DNA of 64,000 bases from Apium graveolens (lineage: Eukaryota; Streptophyta; Magnoliopsida; Apiales; Apiaceae), in NCBI RefSeq assembly GCF_009905375.1, contig NC_133657.1, positions 44,070,192 to 44,134,191 of the forward strand, in the 5' to 3' direction. Below are positions 9,186 through 20,400 of the stretch, piece after piece. The notes under the pieces were generated by a model. The model was given only the letters and a program-made list of their open reading frames with translations. It had not been told where the DNA came from and ran no database searches. The stretch's first letter is position 1. Each line of letters starts with the position of its first letter. Both the position numbers and the translations under genes were made by a program.

Positions 9186-11728
9186 TGTTACATAATTCCG
9201 GTTCAGTGATCAATATATAGATTGTATGTATCTGTGGAGTAGTATCGTATGTCTGTGGTTCGTATCTAGGTATTCAATAATTAATGGTTTTACAAAGAAT
9301 AAGGCTTATGGCTCAAATCAATAACTGGAATCAGGGGTTAAGGTTAAATACTTCAAAGTACTTGCAATATAAAACAGAACTATTCTAAACACATATCAGG
9401 ATAGTTTAAGAATCACTTGCCTATTCTCACCCTGCTTACACTTCACTTGTTCTCGTTCACCGACTCCTAATCACTGACTATCTGCTTCCCCTTTGTACAC
9501 TTTGCTTCCTCTGGTCTGACATCACAAGTATCTATCAATATTCTTTCTTACTTTACTCTATTCGTTACAACCTTCTATCTACCCTTCATTTTACCCAAAT
9601 CTGACTTACGGATTGAAAGTTATGATTAAAACAATCAAACAATGCACATATACGCATATTGTACATCACTCGGATCACATATAGCGCATAAAATGTAAGA
9701 TATTCGATAAAAATACGTTTTCAAGGAAGAATCGGGAGTAAAATGATTTTTCAGGTATTTAATACGAATTTTTAAACATTTTTAGGAATTAAAACGGGTC
9801 GTTGAATCAATTATAAACAATTAACAGGGTTCGGATACCCGAATATGAGTTTAAAATCATTTTATAATAATTATCGAGCCTTGAAAATAATTTTAAATAA
9901 TGTTGTAAAGCTCGAAACTATTTTTTGAAATTTTTAAATAAAAATAAATAATTAAATCTAATTAAATAATCAATTAACAATTAATTAAATCAATTAATCA
10001 ATTAATATTCGAATTAATTGGCCAAATAATTAATTAATTATCAACTAAAATTAATTAACTAAATAATTCAGATTTATTTTTGAATTAAAAATAAGTTTTG
10101 GAATTAAAATAATGATTTTTGGAGTTTTTAATAATTAAAATTGAATTTCCTGAAATTTAAATAAATAGAAAATATTATTTTTAATTAATTTTAAAACAGG
10201 AATCCTATTTTTGTAAATTTTACAAACTATAGGGACCCAACTGTTTCTTCTTCGAAACTACAGAGACTAAAATGCAATTTTGACAGGGCTCGTCGGAAAA
10301 ACGTCGGGGATCGCCGGAGAATACGTTCCCGGAATCCTCACATCACCATCTCCTCCAGATTTAGTCTACAATTCACAAGGAATCTAACCATGCAATTGAA
10401 ATTAACAGATAAGCCCTGAGTTGGCCGGAATAACTCGAAGAAAACTCGTTGGACGGTGAGTTCTTCTTTTCTCCGGCCAGCTCGATTCTGGTATCATTTG
10501 TTCATGAAATCACCACCAATCTATTCCTCTTTTCAAGCTCTACACATCCATACAAACCAATCAATCTAATAACCCCTAGATCAAATACCCCTAATTTTAA
10601 TTAAGAACATTCATACGAGTTATAAACCCTAATTTCATAATTCAAAATTAAAACACAGATTTGAGCATGTTATTGAACTCCAAATGGCTATTATGACATA
10701 CCAAAATGATCAGAATTAAATTATCTACAGCATCCAAGTATCAAATCATACAAACAACATTAAAATTGAAAATTCATAATTTAATTCAAAATAATTCAAA
10801 AATAAATAAAAATATAGAAAAATACCAAATGATTCTGCAGTACTATGGATCACATGACTGGAGTGTACTCCTTAATACCTTCATTTTGGTTACTCAAGCT
10901 CCAAAATCGGATATCGCTAACCCCTTGAAATTTAGGTTTGATTCTCAGAAACTATTATCAATATATAGATTTTCTCTGAAAATTATATATATAACTGACT
11001 GCAAATGATTGTCTGTACAAAATAAAATATGGTAAAGGTAATTTATATTTGCGGAATATTGGTATCCCGTTGGATCATATCGGATATAAAATATAATGTT
11101 TATTTGATAAAACTGATCCAAATCGGTATAAGTTTTAGGATAATTATCCAAAACTACACATTTTGTAAATACAGACTTGGTCTCAGCGCTTTGGTTACAC
11201 GAAATACAAGAAGATAATATAACAGTTTAATGAAAATATCTCGTTTCTCGAAAGTACGGGTTTTATCGATTTACCGAAATGAATATTGTATCGAAAATTT
11301 TGCGTCGGGACCCGCACACAGAAAACCGTACTCCGGATTGAAAAAGTCAAAACATGGAAAATGCTGAGAATATTATAATTAGGTTAGAAAGTAGTTTTCC
11401 CGAGACTTCCGGTTGTAAAAATGTAAAAAACGGTTGAAGTCGGTTGGTTCCCGATTATAAAAAATAGGTTATAAATACTCGAAAAAATAATTTATTAAAT
11501 CCATAAATCATTTATAAATCCATATAACAACATAAAAATAAATAAAAAATATCACAATTATCTACACTTTATTTTTGACATACAAAAATTAAAATACTTA
11601 AATTCTATCATATTTTAATATCCAAATACAGAGACCACTTAACAGATAATTCACCAAAATTTACAGAATAATCACAGAATATTTATTTATTGATAAAAAT
11701 AATTACACAATATATCCCGGATATTACA
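9186..11728 (-). mobile_element. Gypsy LTR C (solo or truncated), about 2.5 kb
   Basis: It starts TGTTACATAATTCCGG and ends CCCGGATATTACA, like the plus-strand ends of LTRs A and B. The last 450 bases (from about 11290, with a gtcaaaacatggaaaatg block and a run ending in gataaaaataattacacaatat) align by eye with the same end of LTR A. Inside are long AT-rich stretches (9880-10200) and a GC-richer block at 10280-10480. No pol or gag is attached, so it is a solo or broken LTR. The left end is approximate, and the expected target duplication (accta after 11728) is not found at the left. Confidence 0.6.
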
Positions 11729-12505
11729 ACCTATGTGGAACAACCAGTGAGGATCATGGATCAAAAGGAGTGGGTGCTTCGGGACAAGGAGATCAAGCTA
11801 GTCATGTGTATGGATAAACTTAAGGTGCATTTATTGTTAGGGTTTGTGAGCTTCGAGACTCGATTTGACCGCTCTCGTGTTTTGTGACTCGATCTACCTT
11901 AACAAGATGCCTACGTACCTTGTTTTATGCCAAGGATCAATTAAAAAACATAGTTTTGATGAGAGGGGTGAGACCCCTTATATAGATGTTGGGAGTCCTT
12001 GAATTGGACTAGGGTTATGAGACTTGGGGGACAAGTCTCAGAATTGGAATAAACTTTGGAGTCCTATCATTAAAGAATCAGACTCCTTGTTGGTTCAGGT
12101 GTACTTTGGGCTATCTTTCATAGAGGTATATTACTGATTGGACTTATTTAATGAGCTATTAATCCTCTCTATTTATTAATTACGAAATTAATAAATATTG
12201 AGGACTATTAGGTCTTCTTTGTTCCATCAGGCCTGATCAATGTTAACCTTCTTGGGCATGATCAATATGTTAACCTTCTTGGTCTGAATTTCATACACAT
12301 GGACTTCTTTAATGGGCCTTGCAGTCCTAGATATAATTAATGCAATATTAATGACGAAATTAAGGTTTATTTTATCCCCTATCATCAGGATTTTGTGGCA
12401 GAACCACAATGTGGAAAATCGATTTGAGGCCTAGAAAGCACAAGGCTAAAAAAGTATCCCCAATTGTTCTCTATCTGATTCCAGGACAGAATCCTTTTAA
12501 GGAGG
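11729..12505 (+). pseudogene. Chromovirus (gypsy, Tekay type) pol C-terminus D, split by a solo LTR
   Basis: The segment 11729-11806 encodes TYVEQPVRIMDQKEWVLRDK, the chromodomain-like end of Tekay-type integrases, also seen in element B. The frame then jumps to 12385-12470, which resumes with ILWQNHNVE and, after shifts, ends KKYPQLF. The gap is exactly the solo LTR S. This C-terminal module is thought to steer integration to heterochromatin. LTR C removes everything upstream. The non-coding tail to 12499 leads to the polypurine tract. Confidence 0.8.
11807..12384. mobile_element. Solo LTR S (578 bp) inside chromovirus D
   Basis: Begins TGTATGGATAAA and ends TTTATCCCCTATCA, so the ends are imperfect inverted repeats with TG...CA. 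It is flanked by TCATG (11802-11806) and TCAGG (12385-12389), a target duplication with one mismatch. Removing it restores the chromodomain reading frame across the site. It contains a tandem duplication (two copies of gatcaatgttaaccttcttgg-like sequence, 12236-12286) and no ORF of note. The short size and ends suit a copia solo LTR; the family is not recognised. Confidence 0.75.
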
Positions 12506-12511
12506 GGATAC
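12500..12511 (+). promoter_or_regulatory. Polypurine tract of chromovirus D
   Basis: aaggagggga directly precedes the LTR start at 12512. It is the plus-strand primer site at the 3' end of the element and fixes the plus orientation of D. Confidence 0.75.
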
Positions 12512-13385
12512 TTTAATAACCCCAATTTTTGGAATTTTCGAAACCCTGATGAATAGTAACTTTTGCTGATTATGAAAAATTATCATACCACGTTATATAG
12601 GAGTTCTATTATGGAAATTCTTAGATCATATTAGTATTCCATAATATAAATGAGTGTATGTAAAGGTCGTAAGAATTCGAATTCCAGCACTTTGATTTTT
12701 CCCAAAAATCCACCAGATACCGAAGGAATTTAGTAAAAGGTGATAAGATTAAAAGGAATTAAATTGAAGGATTATAGAAGAGGATTATTAAAGCAATAAA
12801 AGATACTAAGAAGGGATTAGGGAAACCCTAATGATAAGATCCCAGAAATGATCCCTCAAACGATCAACAAGAGCGAGGATTGAGTGAACCGTAAAACAAA
12901 AATAGGTCGAGAAACAAGCTTGTACAAGAAGCAAGGGAGATTGAACAAGTGGATTAGAAACAAGTGACATCATCACACCATAAGAATAAGACAAGTGGCT
13001 AAAGGATGAGGTAAGCATGGTGATGCAAGCAACTAGAAAGATATGTATTCAAGAAGCATTCTCCACCAAGTATTTCAAACACCTGATTAGCCTAAGATTA
13101 ATCTCCACGAAGCAAAACATTTCATTTACCAAAGAAACGAAGCAAGAAAAACATCATCTTCTCTCCTCCATCTATTTGTATTCGACTTTTACAAGAGAAG
13201 CAAGCAAAGAATTTTCAAAATTCAAGCCACACGCTTTAAAAAATTAAGAGGTTTGTTTTCATAGCTTCCATAATTCATAACTTTATTATGCTATAAGTTT
13301 GAAGCCAAGATTCCAAGGATTCCTTAGTTAAATAATTCATCAAAGTTCTTGATGAATAGTGTTTTCAAGAACTAACATTTTGTTT
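12512..13385 (+). mobile_element. 3' LTR of chromovirus D
   Basis: Starts TTTAATAACCCC (a mutated TGTAATAACCCC-like end) immediately after the polypurine tract. From about 12620 on it aligns in inverse orientation with 1-615. The right end is not sharp; the next recognisable element (copia E LTR) begins near 13390. The ORFs in it are antisense chance frames. Confidence 0.65.
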
Positions 13386-13389
13386 TAGG

Positions 13390-13908
13390 AGCAATTGATG
13401 ATATCAAATAGAAACTATCAGAAGCATCAACAGATGATGATTACAAGAATCAACGGATGATGAGTATAAGCATCAACGGATGATGATGACATCGACGAAT
13501 GTTGGTATTCGACGGATGATGATGTCAACGGATGATGAAATCAGTATTTGTCACATCAGTTGATCTTTGAAGAGGAAAAGGGAACATGAATTTCAAGTCG
13601 ATGGAGGACTTTATCTCAGAAGCAATAGTATAGGTTTTCTTGTTGTTAATAGAATAGGATTCCTTATACATTGGTAGTTGTGCTCTATAAAAGCATAGTT
13701 TAGGTTCATGCTATATGCATTGCGACATTGTTATATCTTTCGCATAACCTAGCAGCTCTCAAGGATATTTGTTCATCCTTTCGAGAGAGTACTTGTGTAA
13801 TAATTTTTTATAAGATTTATATAAAAACTGTCTGATTCTGTTGAAGCTTTGTCTAGTTGATCGAATTAACTGTATTCACCCCCCCTATAATTGATTAAGG
13901 GCCTAACA
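13390..13908 (+). mobile_element. 5' LTR of copia E (left end lost)
   Basis: Ends gggcctaaca at 13908, two bases before a primer site. At 13427-13540 it contains about six copies of an aacggatgatga unit. Copia LTR M at 30734 has a looser version of the same unit (tcaacggata), so the families are related but not the same. The 5' terminus is missing or unclear next to LTR D. Confidence 0.7.
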
Positions 13909-13910
13909 AT

Positions 13911-13923
13911 TGGTATCAGAGCA
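13911..13923 (+). promoter_or_regulatory. Primer binding site of copia E (Met-tRNA type)
   Basis: TGGTATCAGAGCA two bases after the LTR end; standard initiator-Met site for copia. Confidence 0.9.
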
Positions 13924-14050
13924 TGATGTTAACGTACAAACATTTAAAGATCTGAAGATTGATAAACCATGTCAGACAAAGGGAGAAGAAGAAACACAGA
14001 ATCTGGATCCGAAGCCATAACCCCCAGCCACATCACAGATAAGAAGCAAC

Positions 14051-14740
14051 ATGAGTAGGTATAAAGCAATCAAGGTGCCCATCCTGAAAGTGCATGGATA
14101 TCGAATTTGGAAAGTCAGGATGGCCATGTGTTTGGAATCCACAGATCCTGAATACTTAAGCAGGATCTATGATGGTCCTCATAAACCAATGAAGGTAGTT
14201 ATTTCAGTTGCAGGAGAACCAGAGAAGATGATAGACAAAGACAGGAAGGACTACACTCATGAAGATCTCTCGTCAATCATGAAGGATGCTGAGGTTAGAC
14301 ATATCCTGCACAGCAGTCTTGATAGTGTTATGTCCAATAGAGTCATTATATGTAAAACAACAAAAGATATATAGGATGTTTTAGAAGTAAAGTGTCAAGG
14401 TACAACTGCTATCAAAAAAACAGGAGGACAGTGCTTACTCAAGGATATGAGCACTTTGACTCAAGGGATAATGAATCCCTAACTGAGATCTATGACAGAT
14501 TTCAGAAGTTGTTGAATGACTTATCCCATGTCAATAAAGAATATGATTTAGAAGACTCAAACTTGAAGTTCCTACTTGCTCTTGCTAAAAAGTGGGACTT
14601 TAACGTCACATCGATCAGGGATAACTATGAACTCGACGTCACACCTCTAGATGAGATTTACGGAGCTCTGAAAACTCATGAACTAGAGATGGAGCAAAGG
14701 AGCAAGAGGAAAGGATCAAAACCTAGACCAGGACACCTAG
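14051..14740 (+). pseudogene. Copia gag N-terminal part (E)
   Basis: UBN2-type Gag. It starts MSRYKAIKVPILKVHGYRIW about 130 bases after the primer site and continues through DAEVRHILHSSLD to a TAG at 14372-14374, where family members usually have Trp (TGG to TAG). It resumes in another frame from 14392 with EIYDRFQKLLNDL and ALKTHELEMEQRSKRKG. After about 14740 the sequence becomes AT-rich LTR sequence and the ORF tail is not Gag. No zinc knuckle or pol of this element is found, so it is a 5' stub. Confidence 0.8.
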
Positions 14741-15717
14741 GCAAGTTTTCTACCCGTATTACTTTTATCGTGATGATTTATATATATATATGTATATGCG
14801 TTATCTTGAGATAATTGAATGAGTATTATTAGCAAAATCTTGAGATATATATGCATGTAATTTTTGGGAAGCATGTTGATAATATATATATATATATATA
14901 TATATGCATACATGTTATGAAATCGTGATATTTCATTGTCAAATTCAATTGATTTAAAGTAGAGCTTACATAATACCTATGCTAGTATTTAGTGATATTT
15001 TGCATATGGCCTTAGAGTAGGGCATACAAGTTGAACATTTTACATAAACCGAGAGGCGATGTTCCTAAGTATATTTTATATGGTTTTCAAAATTATTAAT
15101 CGAATAATATTTATTCGATAGTTTTTAATTATAAGTGAATATTATTTTATGAGTATTCATTTATTTTTATTACGATCAAAGATTATTTTAATTATTTATA
15201 TTGAGATTCTACTTATGAAACTATGTTTATTTATTAAATAAATATTAGTATTGAATATTCATTCGAGGATGTATGACTCCGCTTACTTTATTAAATAATA
15301 TTCTTTATTTTCTTAAAGGATAATGTTTCGATATTCGCCTAATAATTTGGAAAATGATTGATATTATTTAAATCATTCTTACTTTAAATATTTTCAAAGA
15401 TTATTTCCAAACATTATCAAAACCATTTTCAAAAGTATAGAGAGGACCCCAAACCCCGTTTTTAAGTTTAAATCTTCTTTATGAAGGGGATTTAAATATT
15501 TGCACAAAAATAGGGGATCTCGCTCAATGTTGTCTTTTTATATTTGCAACAAAGTTGCGGAATAGATAAAGAAGTTTTTGATTACTTACCCAACACTCAG
15601 GAAGTAAATTCCTGGAACAAGTTTAATCCATTAACAGGCATCACCTAAGAAATATTGGTGAGTTTTCCTTTCCAACTAGATACGGCTTCTTGGTGGAGCC
15701 GTATCAACAAGTTTTAC
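14740..15717 (-). mobile_element. Gypsy LTR G, left segment
   Basis: AT-rich non-coding sequence with an (AT)n run at 14883-14905 and GC-richer blocks at 15445-15560 and 15640-15717. I assign it to the same LTR as 26135-27152 and 30082-30183 because elements F and H interrupt that LTR. The left boundary with the copia E gag is approximate. No ORF. Confidence 0.45.
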
Positions 15718-17120
15718 TGTTAGGCTAAAACATGCGCTAATAATTCACGCAAGTATACGTGTTCGCAAGTAATATAGAATCTTTTCTAGTTCGTTCCCAC
15801 ACTGAATGAATTGGTTAACTTATGTAATTTATGCACTTATGCACCATTGATATGGTTATTATCCAATGCTAAGACGATAACAATTTTGGGTTGTTTATAC
15901 TACAAATTATACTAATGATTATACAAACAGAGTAAAGATTGTTGTGAATTATATGAGACAAACATGGGATTCTAACTTCATTAAATGTGATGACACTAAT
16001 CAGATAACACGAAACTGCTAATCGCCAACTTTCGTTGCACGAAGAACATACTAACAAACATCCACAAAAGAGATAGAAGCCGAATAGACACCAATTATAT
16101 TGAGACCCTACATGTCTGTAGAATTTGACAACATAAAGGTTTAAAGCACAAGTTATCTATCATGATTACAAAGGGCAAGTAAGAAGGGTAAAATTACCTA
16201 CAAATCATGTCTAACAATAACACATGAGCCTATGCTAGCATGGCAAGTTCTAAATCCTTAAATTCATTGTCGATTCATTAAGAATTAACACGCTATCTTA
16301 CAAGTTCACGACTCTTATAAGACGAATAAGCACAACCAATACTAGGTTATCATACAATCACCACACACTAAGGCATACAAACAATTTAACTAAAGAAATC
16401 CATAAATAAATATGCTAGAATCCCACGATAACGATTAGCCCATAATCGGACTCATCATCAACGTGGGTTCCAATGAAAGCATGGTGTAATAAACGTAGTC
16501 TTCATAACGAATGAATAAAACCAAGTAAGAATCAAGAGTAAGGTTCACAAATAAGAAAACTAGCATCCAAGTTACAACTTAGAACAAAGATTCACAAGTA
16601 AAAACAAGATCTTATTTGTCATCGTTGAATCTGTGCTAAAACAGTCTTCTTACGGCTCTCCTTGCGCTCTGATACGTCTCTCTATTAAAAATGACCTTAT
16701 TTGAATATATATAGCAGCCCTAAACAGTCTGAAAGTCTTCCCTTTTAGAATCAAAGTAGAAACAGGATTCTTGAATTCGGCACCGGCGCGGGCGCGCGCT
16801 ATTACAGTGCGGGCACGCTGTCTTTCTGGAACCTCGGCACGGCCGCGCGCTATCACAGCGCGGGCGCGCCGTCCTTCTGGGAAAAACTCAGATTTCTTCT
16901 TTTCTCTTGCTGCTTTGAGTTGGCTTTCCACGAGCTTTTAGTCCAACACCACCTGGACACCAAATTAGCACAAAAAAATGCTAATTCACCTGATTACCTA
17001 GATAACGCCTGAAATGCAAAAACACTAGAAAACACATTAAAACACTTAACAACTTGAGTACAAATGCATCAATTCGATGTTTATTAGAGCATAATAAAGT
17101 GTCATAAATGCCACTCAACA
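15718..17120 (-). mobile_element. 3' LTR of element F (1403 bp)
   Basis: Plus-strand start TGTTAGGC, end GCCACTCAACA. It matches the LTR at 24673-26119 along its length by eye. It holds a GC-rich block at 16780-16885. The 16650-16931 frame is a chance ORF through that block. Confidence 0.88.
16780..16885. repeat. GC-rich repeat block in LTR F
   Basis: Two or three copies of a gcgcgggcgcgcgctattacag-like unit of roughly 40-55 bp, within an otherwise AT-rich LTR. The same block is at 25775-25880 in the other LTR, and related units form an array at 18895-19025. It could be a CpG-dense regulatory or structured RNA region. Confidence 0.7.
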
Positions 17121-17132
17121 TACCCCCAAATT
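17121..17132 (-). promoter_or_regulatory. Polypurine tract of element F
   Basis: On the minus strand aatttgggggta sits directly before the LTR start TGTTGAGTGG. It primes plus-strand synthesis. A partial copy is also found outside the other LTR at 26120-26134. Confidence 0.8.
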
Positions 17133-18257
17133 TGAATCGATGCTTGTCCTCAAGCATAAACAGACTCAAAGAACAAGAAAAAAATGCATGAATGAAACTA
17201 TATGAATGCAACGATCCCAATAGAATAACTCAACCACTCAACAAGCAACATATCAACAAATGTAGTTACTCGCAGGAAGATCAATCAAATCATACAAATC
17301 ATCTTACAAACTAGAGATGTGCATGTGTGAAGATGCTTACAGATATACTATCGCAACTAGATCAATAATCATGACTCACTACTCATCAAGGCAATCGCAA
17401 GGTTATAAATAAAATAAAACGTTAGACTCAAAATAACTTATAACACTTCAATTCTTATATTGGAGTTTTATATGGATTCAAGATTTTATTCAAAACAAAA
17501 CAACACATATGTTTATTTGACTGTGCAATGAGTGAAGTCCACAAAAGACTTATACAATTGAACCCATGTAGCGAGCTTTAGGTTAGCGGATCCCAGACTA
17601 TAAAAGCTTTAGGTCACTAGGCACAAAATCCCCTAAGAACTTAATAACTCGAGTAATAAAGAGCCCACTCGCGATCAATTATACATAGCACTTATTCTTT
17701 TCTTTTTTTCTTTTTCTTTTCTCTTTTTTTCTCTCTTTTTTTTTCTTTCTTTTTTTTCAATTTCTGAACGAGTGCGTTTCGCTCCATCTCGTTCAACCCT
17801 AGACTACTCATATAAATATGAGCCGGCTACTAGCCATTTGACACCTAGCCAAAACAACTAGCAATGAAATCCAATTATTCTCCAATTTCTAAAAATCCAT
17901 GTTATTTTCTTATTAAGAGAATATCCTAAATTTTAAATATAAACAAGCGATTAAACCTCGACAAACAAACAAACCATGATCATGATCTAACACTTAAGCA
18001 GCCTATAAGACTTAGTGAAATACAAGTGTCTCTAGCATGTAATTTAACTTGATACGACTTAATATCTCTAAGCACGACATCACTACACTAGCATCAATAT
18101 CACAAGTTAACTGGAAAAATTATCTAAGGGATCATGTTATAATGCAAATGCATGAACTATATGAACAAACTAACATAAAAACTAACAAAAAATAAAAAAA
18201 CTATAACATGGAAAAAAATGCAAACTATATGAACTAAACTATCATGAATATGCAAAA

Positions 18258-18569
18258 TTATATGAGATTCACACAAACTATTCCTTCAACTACTACCCCC
18301 AAACTTAAAATATTCACTGTCCTTAATGAAGGTAATAGTAAGGAATTCAGGCATGTGTAATGAGAGTCGGGCTCCTCACCCTCAATGGCTGGAGTGTCAG
18401 GTGTGTCAAGATGTGGATACACGGAATCCTCACCAAACACTGGCCACTAGATGTCAACACCAGTAGCTCTAAAAGCTGTCCCCAATGCCTGGGTGAGGTT
18501 TCTTGTGAACCTGTTATGGATGTCATGCATCGCATCCATCCTCCTCGCCAGACGCCTGTACTGCATCAT
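18258..18569 (-). pseudogene. Decayed post-pol ORF of element F
   Basis: A frame of about 104 codons from ATG 18569 with one TAG at 18449-18447 (probably from CAG). The first part contains RRLARRMDAMHDIHNRF and LTQALGTAF; the second part, after the stop, is acidic and Pro-rich (GEDSVYPHLDTPDTPAIEGEE). It resembles the Arg-rich helical segments found after pol in Athila/Tat-like elements; the function is unknown. Confidence 0.45.
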
Positions 18570-18894
18570 GCTCAAGCCAGCTCACATATCAGCTCCTTCC
18601 TCCTCCTCTTGTGCCTGCTACGATGTCCCTCCTTCATCTCCTAGCTGAGATCTCCATGCAGTCCTGCTCGCCTGACCAGCAGCGGGCCTCCCACCAGGTA
18701 GGTGGTCAAAAGAATACCCAAGCCCTTTCAGATCGGGCTTTCCTCAATCCATTCCTGCACCATTGCCAAAGTAGTGTTATCTATAGGGAATTATGGGATG
18801 TGGGAGAGTAATATTCGGTTGGGAATTAATTTTAGGACAATATTCCCGTTTTCCCCCCTTAAACTGCCTTTTATTTTTTTCCAGGGTCAGGAAA

Positions 18895-19025
18895 CGGCAC
18901 GGCCGCGCGCTGGGACGGCGCGACCGCTCGCTGGGACGGCCCGGCCGTGCCCTGGGACAGCGCGGCCGCGCGCTACTTCTGCCAAACCGGCGCGACCGCG
19001 CGCTAGGACAGCACGGGCGCTCCAG
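18895..19025. repeat. GC-rich tandem array in the post-pol region of F
   Basis: Five or so copies of a unit of about 20-25 bp like gcgcggccgcgcgctgggac, often separated by gggac/cgg. Overlapping plus-strand frames through it give RPRAGTARP-type protein repeats that I regard as artefacts. Base composition differs sharply from the flanks. It shares its core with the LTR block of the same element. Confidence 0.75.
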
Positions 19026-19182
19026 GCTTCTGAAGTTGGCCCTGAATTTTTTTCTTTTTCTGATTTTTTTTTGTGATTTTCTCTTTTCTTCTTGCTTCCT
19101 CTACTTACTAATGTACAACAAACTTGGATTTCCTCCTAAGAGGCGCTTTCTTTACATCGTTAGCTTGACGCAGAACTTGAGA

Positions 19183-20400
19183 TCAAATGGACAATAAAAC
19201 GGCATTAACCACCTCGCGATTTTCCATGTCACCATAGTAGTGCTTCAATCTCAGACCATTAACCTTGAATACTTGGCCTGGATCATTCTCAAAAATCTCC
19301 ACCGCTCCATGTGAAAACACAGTTTTGACAATAAACGGCCCTGACCATCTTGACTTCAACTTACCAGGAAAAAGACAGAGACGAGAGTTGAACAACAGAA
19401 CTTGTTTCCCCGGCACAAATGAATTGAGCACTAGACCCCGATCGTGCCACCTCTTGACTTTCTCCTTATACATTTTGTTGTTCTCCTAAGCTTGAATTCG
19501 AAACTCATCGAGCTCATTCAATTAAAGCATCCTCTTCTTTTCAGCTGCATCCAAATTCAGATTCAATTTTTTCAAATCCCAATATGCCTTATGCTCTAGC
19601 TCCACTAGAAGATCACACCCTTACCATAAACCAACTGATAGTATGCTGTTCTATAAGCTAAAACAGCTTCATCAAGCTTCAAAGACCAATCTATTATCGA
19701 TGGACACATAACTTTCTCTAGAATGCGCTTGATCTCTCTGTTAGATACCTCAGCTTGACCATTAGTCTGAGGATGGTAAGCCTAGTAATGCGATGATTCA
19801 TATTGTACCTTTTCATCATCGCAGTGAACTTGCGGTTACATAAATGCGAGCCCTCATCACTGATTATGACTTTTGGAGTCCCAAATCTTGTAAAAATCTG
19901 CTTGTGAAGAAAATTAAGCACAACCTTAGCATCGTTCGTTGGCAACGCCTTAACTTTAACCCATTTCGACACATAATCAAGCGCCAACAAGATGTACTGA
20001 TTGTTACAAGATGAGACAAATGGCCCCATAAAGTCAATTCCCCAAACATCAAAGACTTCGACCTCGAGAAGCACATTAAGAGGCATCTCATCCCTTTTAG
20101 ACATATTGCCCACTCGTTGACATCGATCACATTTCAAAACGAGATGATGAGTATCCTTAAACAACGTTGGCCAAAAGAAACCTACTTGAAGAATACGAGA
20201 TGTTGTCTTTTCTCCACCATAATGTCCTCCATAAGCCGTTGAGTGGCAATCTCGCAAGATCCCCCCCCCCCCCGTTTCGCTGTAAGGAATATATCTCCTG
20301 ATGATTTGGTCAGCTCCTTGGCGAAAAAGAAATGGCTCATCCCACATATATCACTTCACTTCATGTAGAAACTCCTTTCTTGAGCAGGAGTAAATTCTGG
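19183..20400 (-). pseudogene. Athila-type integrase (F)
   Basis: Zinc-binding HHCC (HSTAYGGHYGG followed by CDRCQR) at about 20260-20100. The core has FDVWGIDFMGPF (first Asp) and VIISDEGSHLC (second Asp) and then shifts frame near 19790, so the [14 protein letters not shown] segment with the Glu is in another frame. The C-terminal domain (19473-19183) has KSRWSGPFIVKTVFSHGAVEI. A run of 13 C at 20261-20273 lies within the N-terminal part and is a likely frameshift or sequencing-error site. Inactive. Confidence 0.85.

Larger units (their letters stand above)
17133..19182 (-). other. Post-pol region of element F
   Basis: About 2 kb between the integrase C-terminus and the 3' LTR, where Athila elements usually carry an env-like gene. 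It holds a polypyrimidine run on the plus strand (17696-17760), AT-rich filler, a decayed ORF (18569-18258) and a GC-rich array (18895-19025). No signal peptide, transmembrane or env-like motif is visible. Confidence 0.7.

Noticed and set aside
16650..16931. 93-codon minus-strand frame through the LTR of F, with a twin at 25661-25855
   Set aside because: The frame follows the GC-rich block of a duplicated LTR and lacks any domain.
18702..19197. Plus-strand frames with RPRAGTARP-type repeats
   Set aside because: They are antisense to element F and simply read the GC-rich tandem array. The repeat unit at DNA level explains them.
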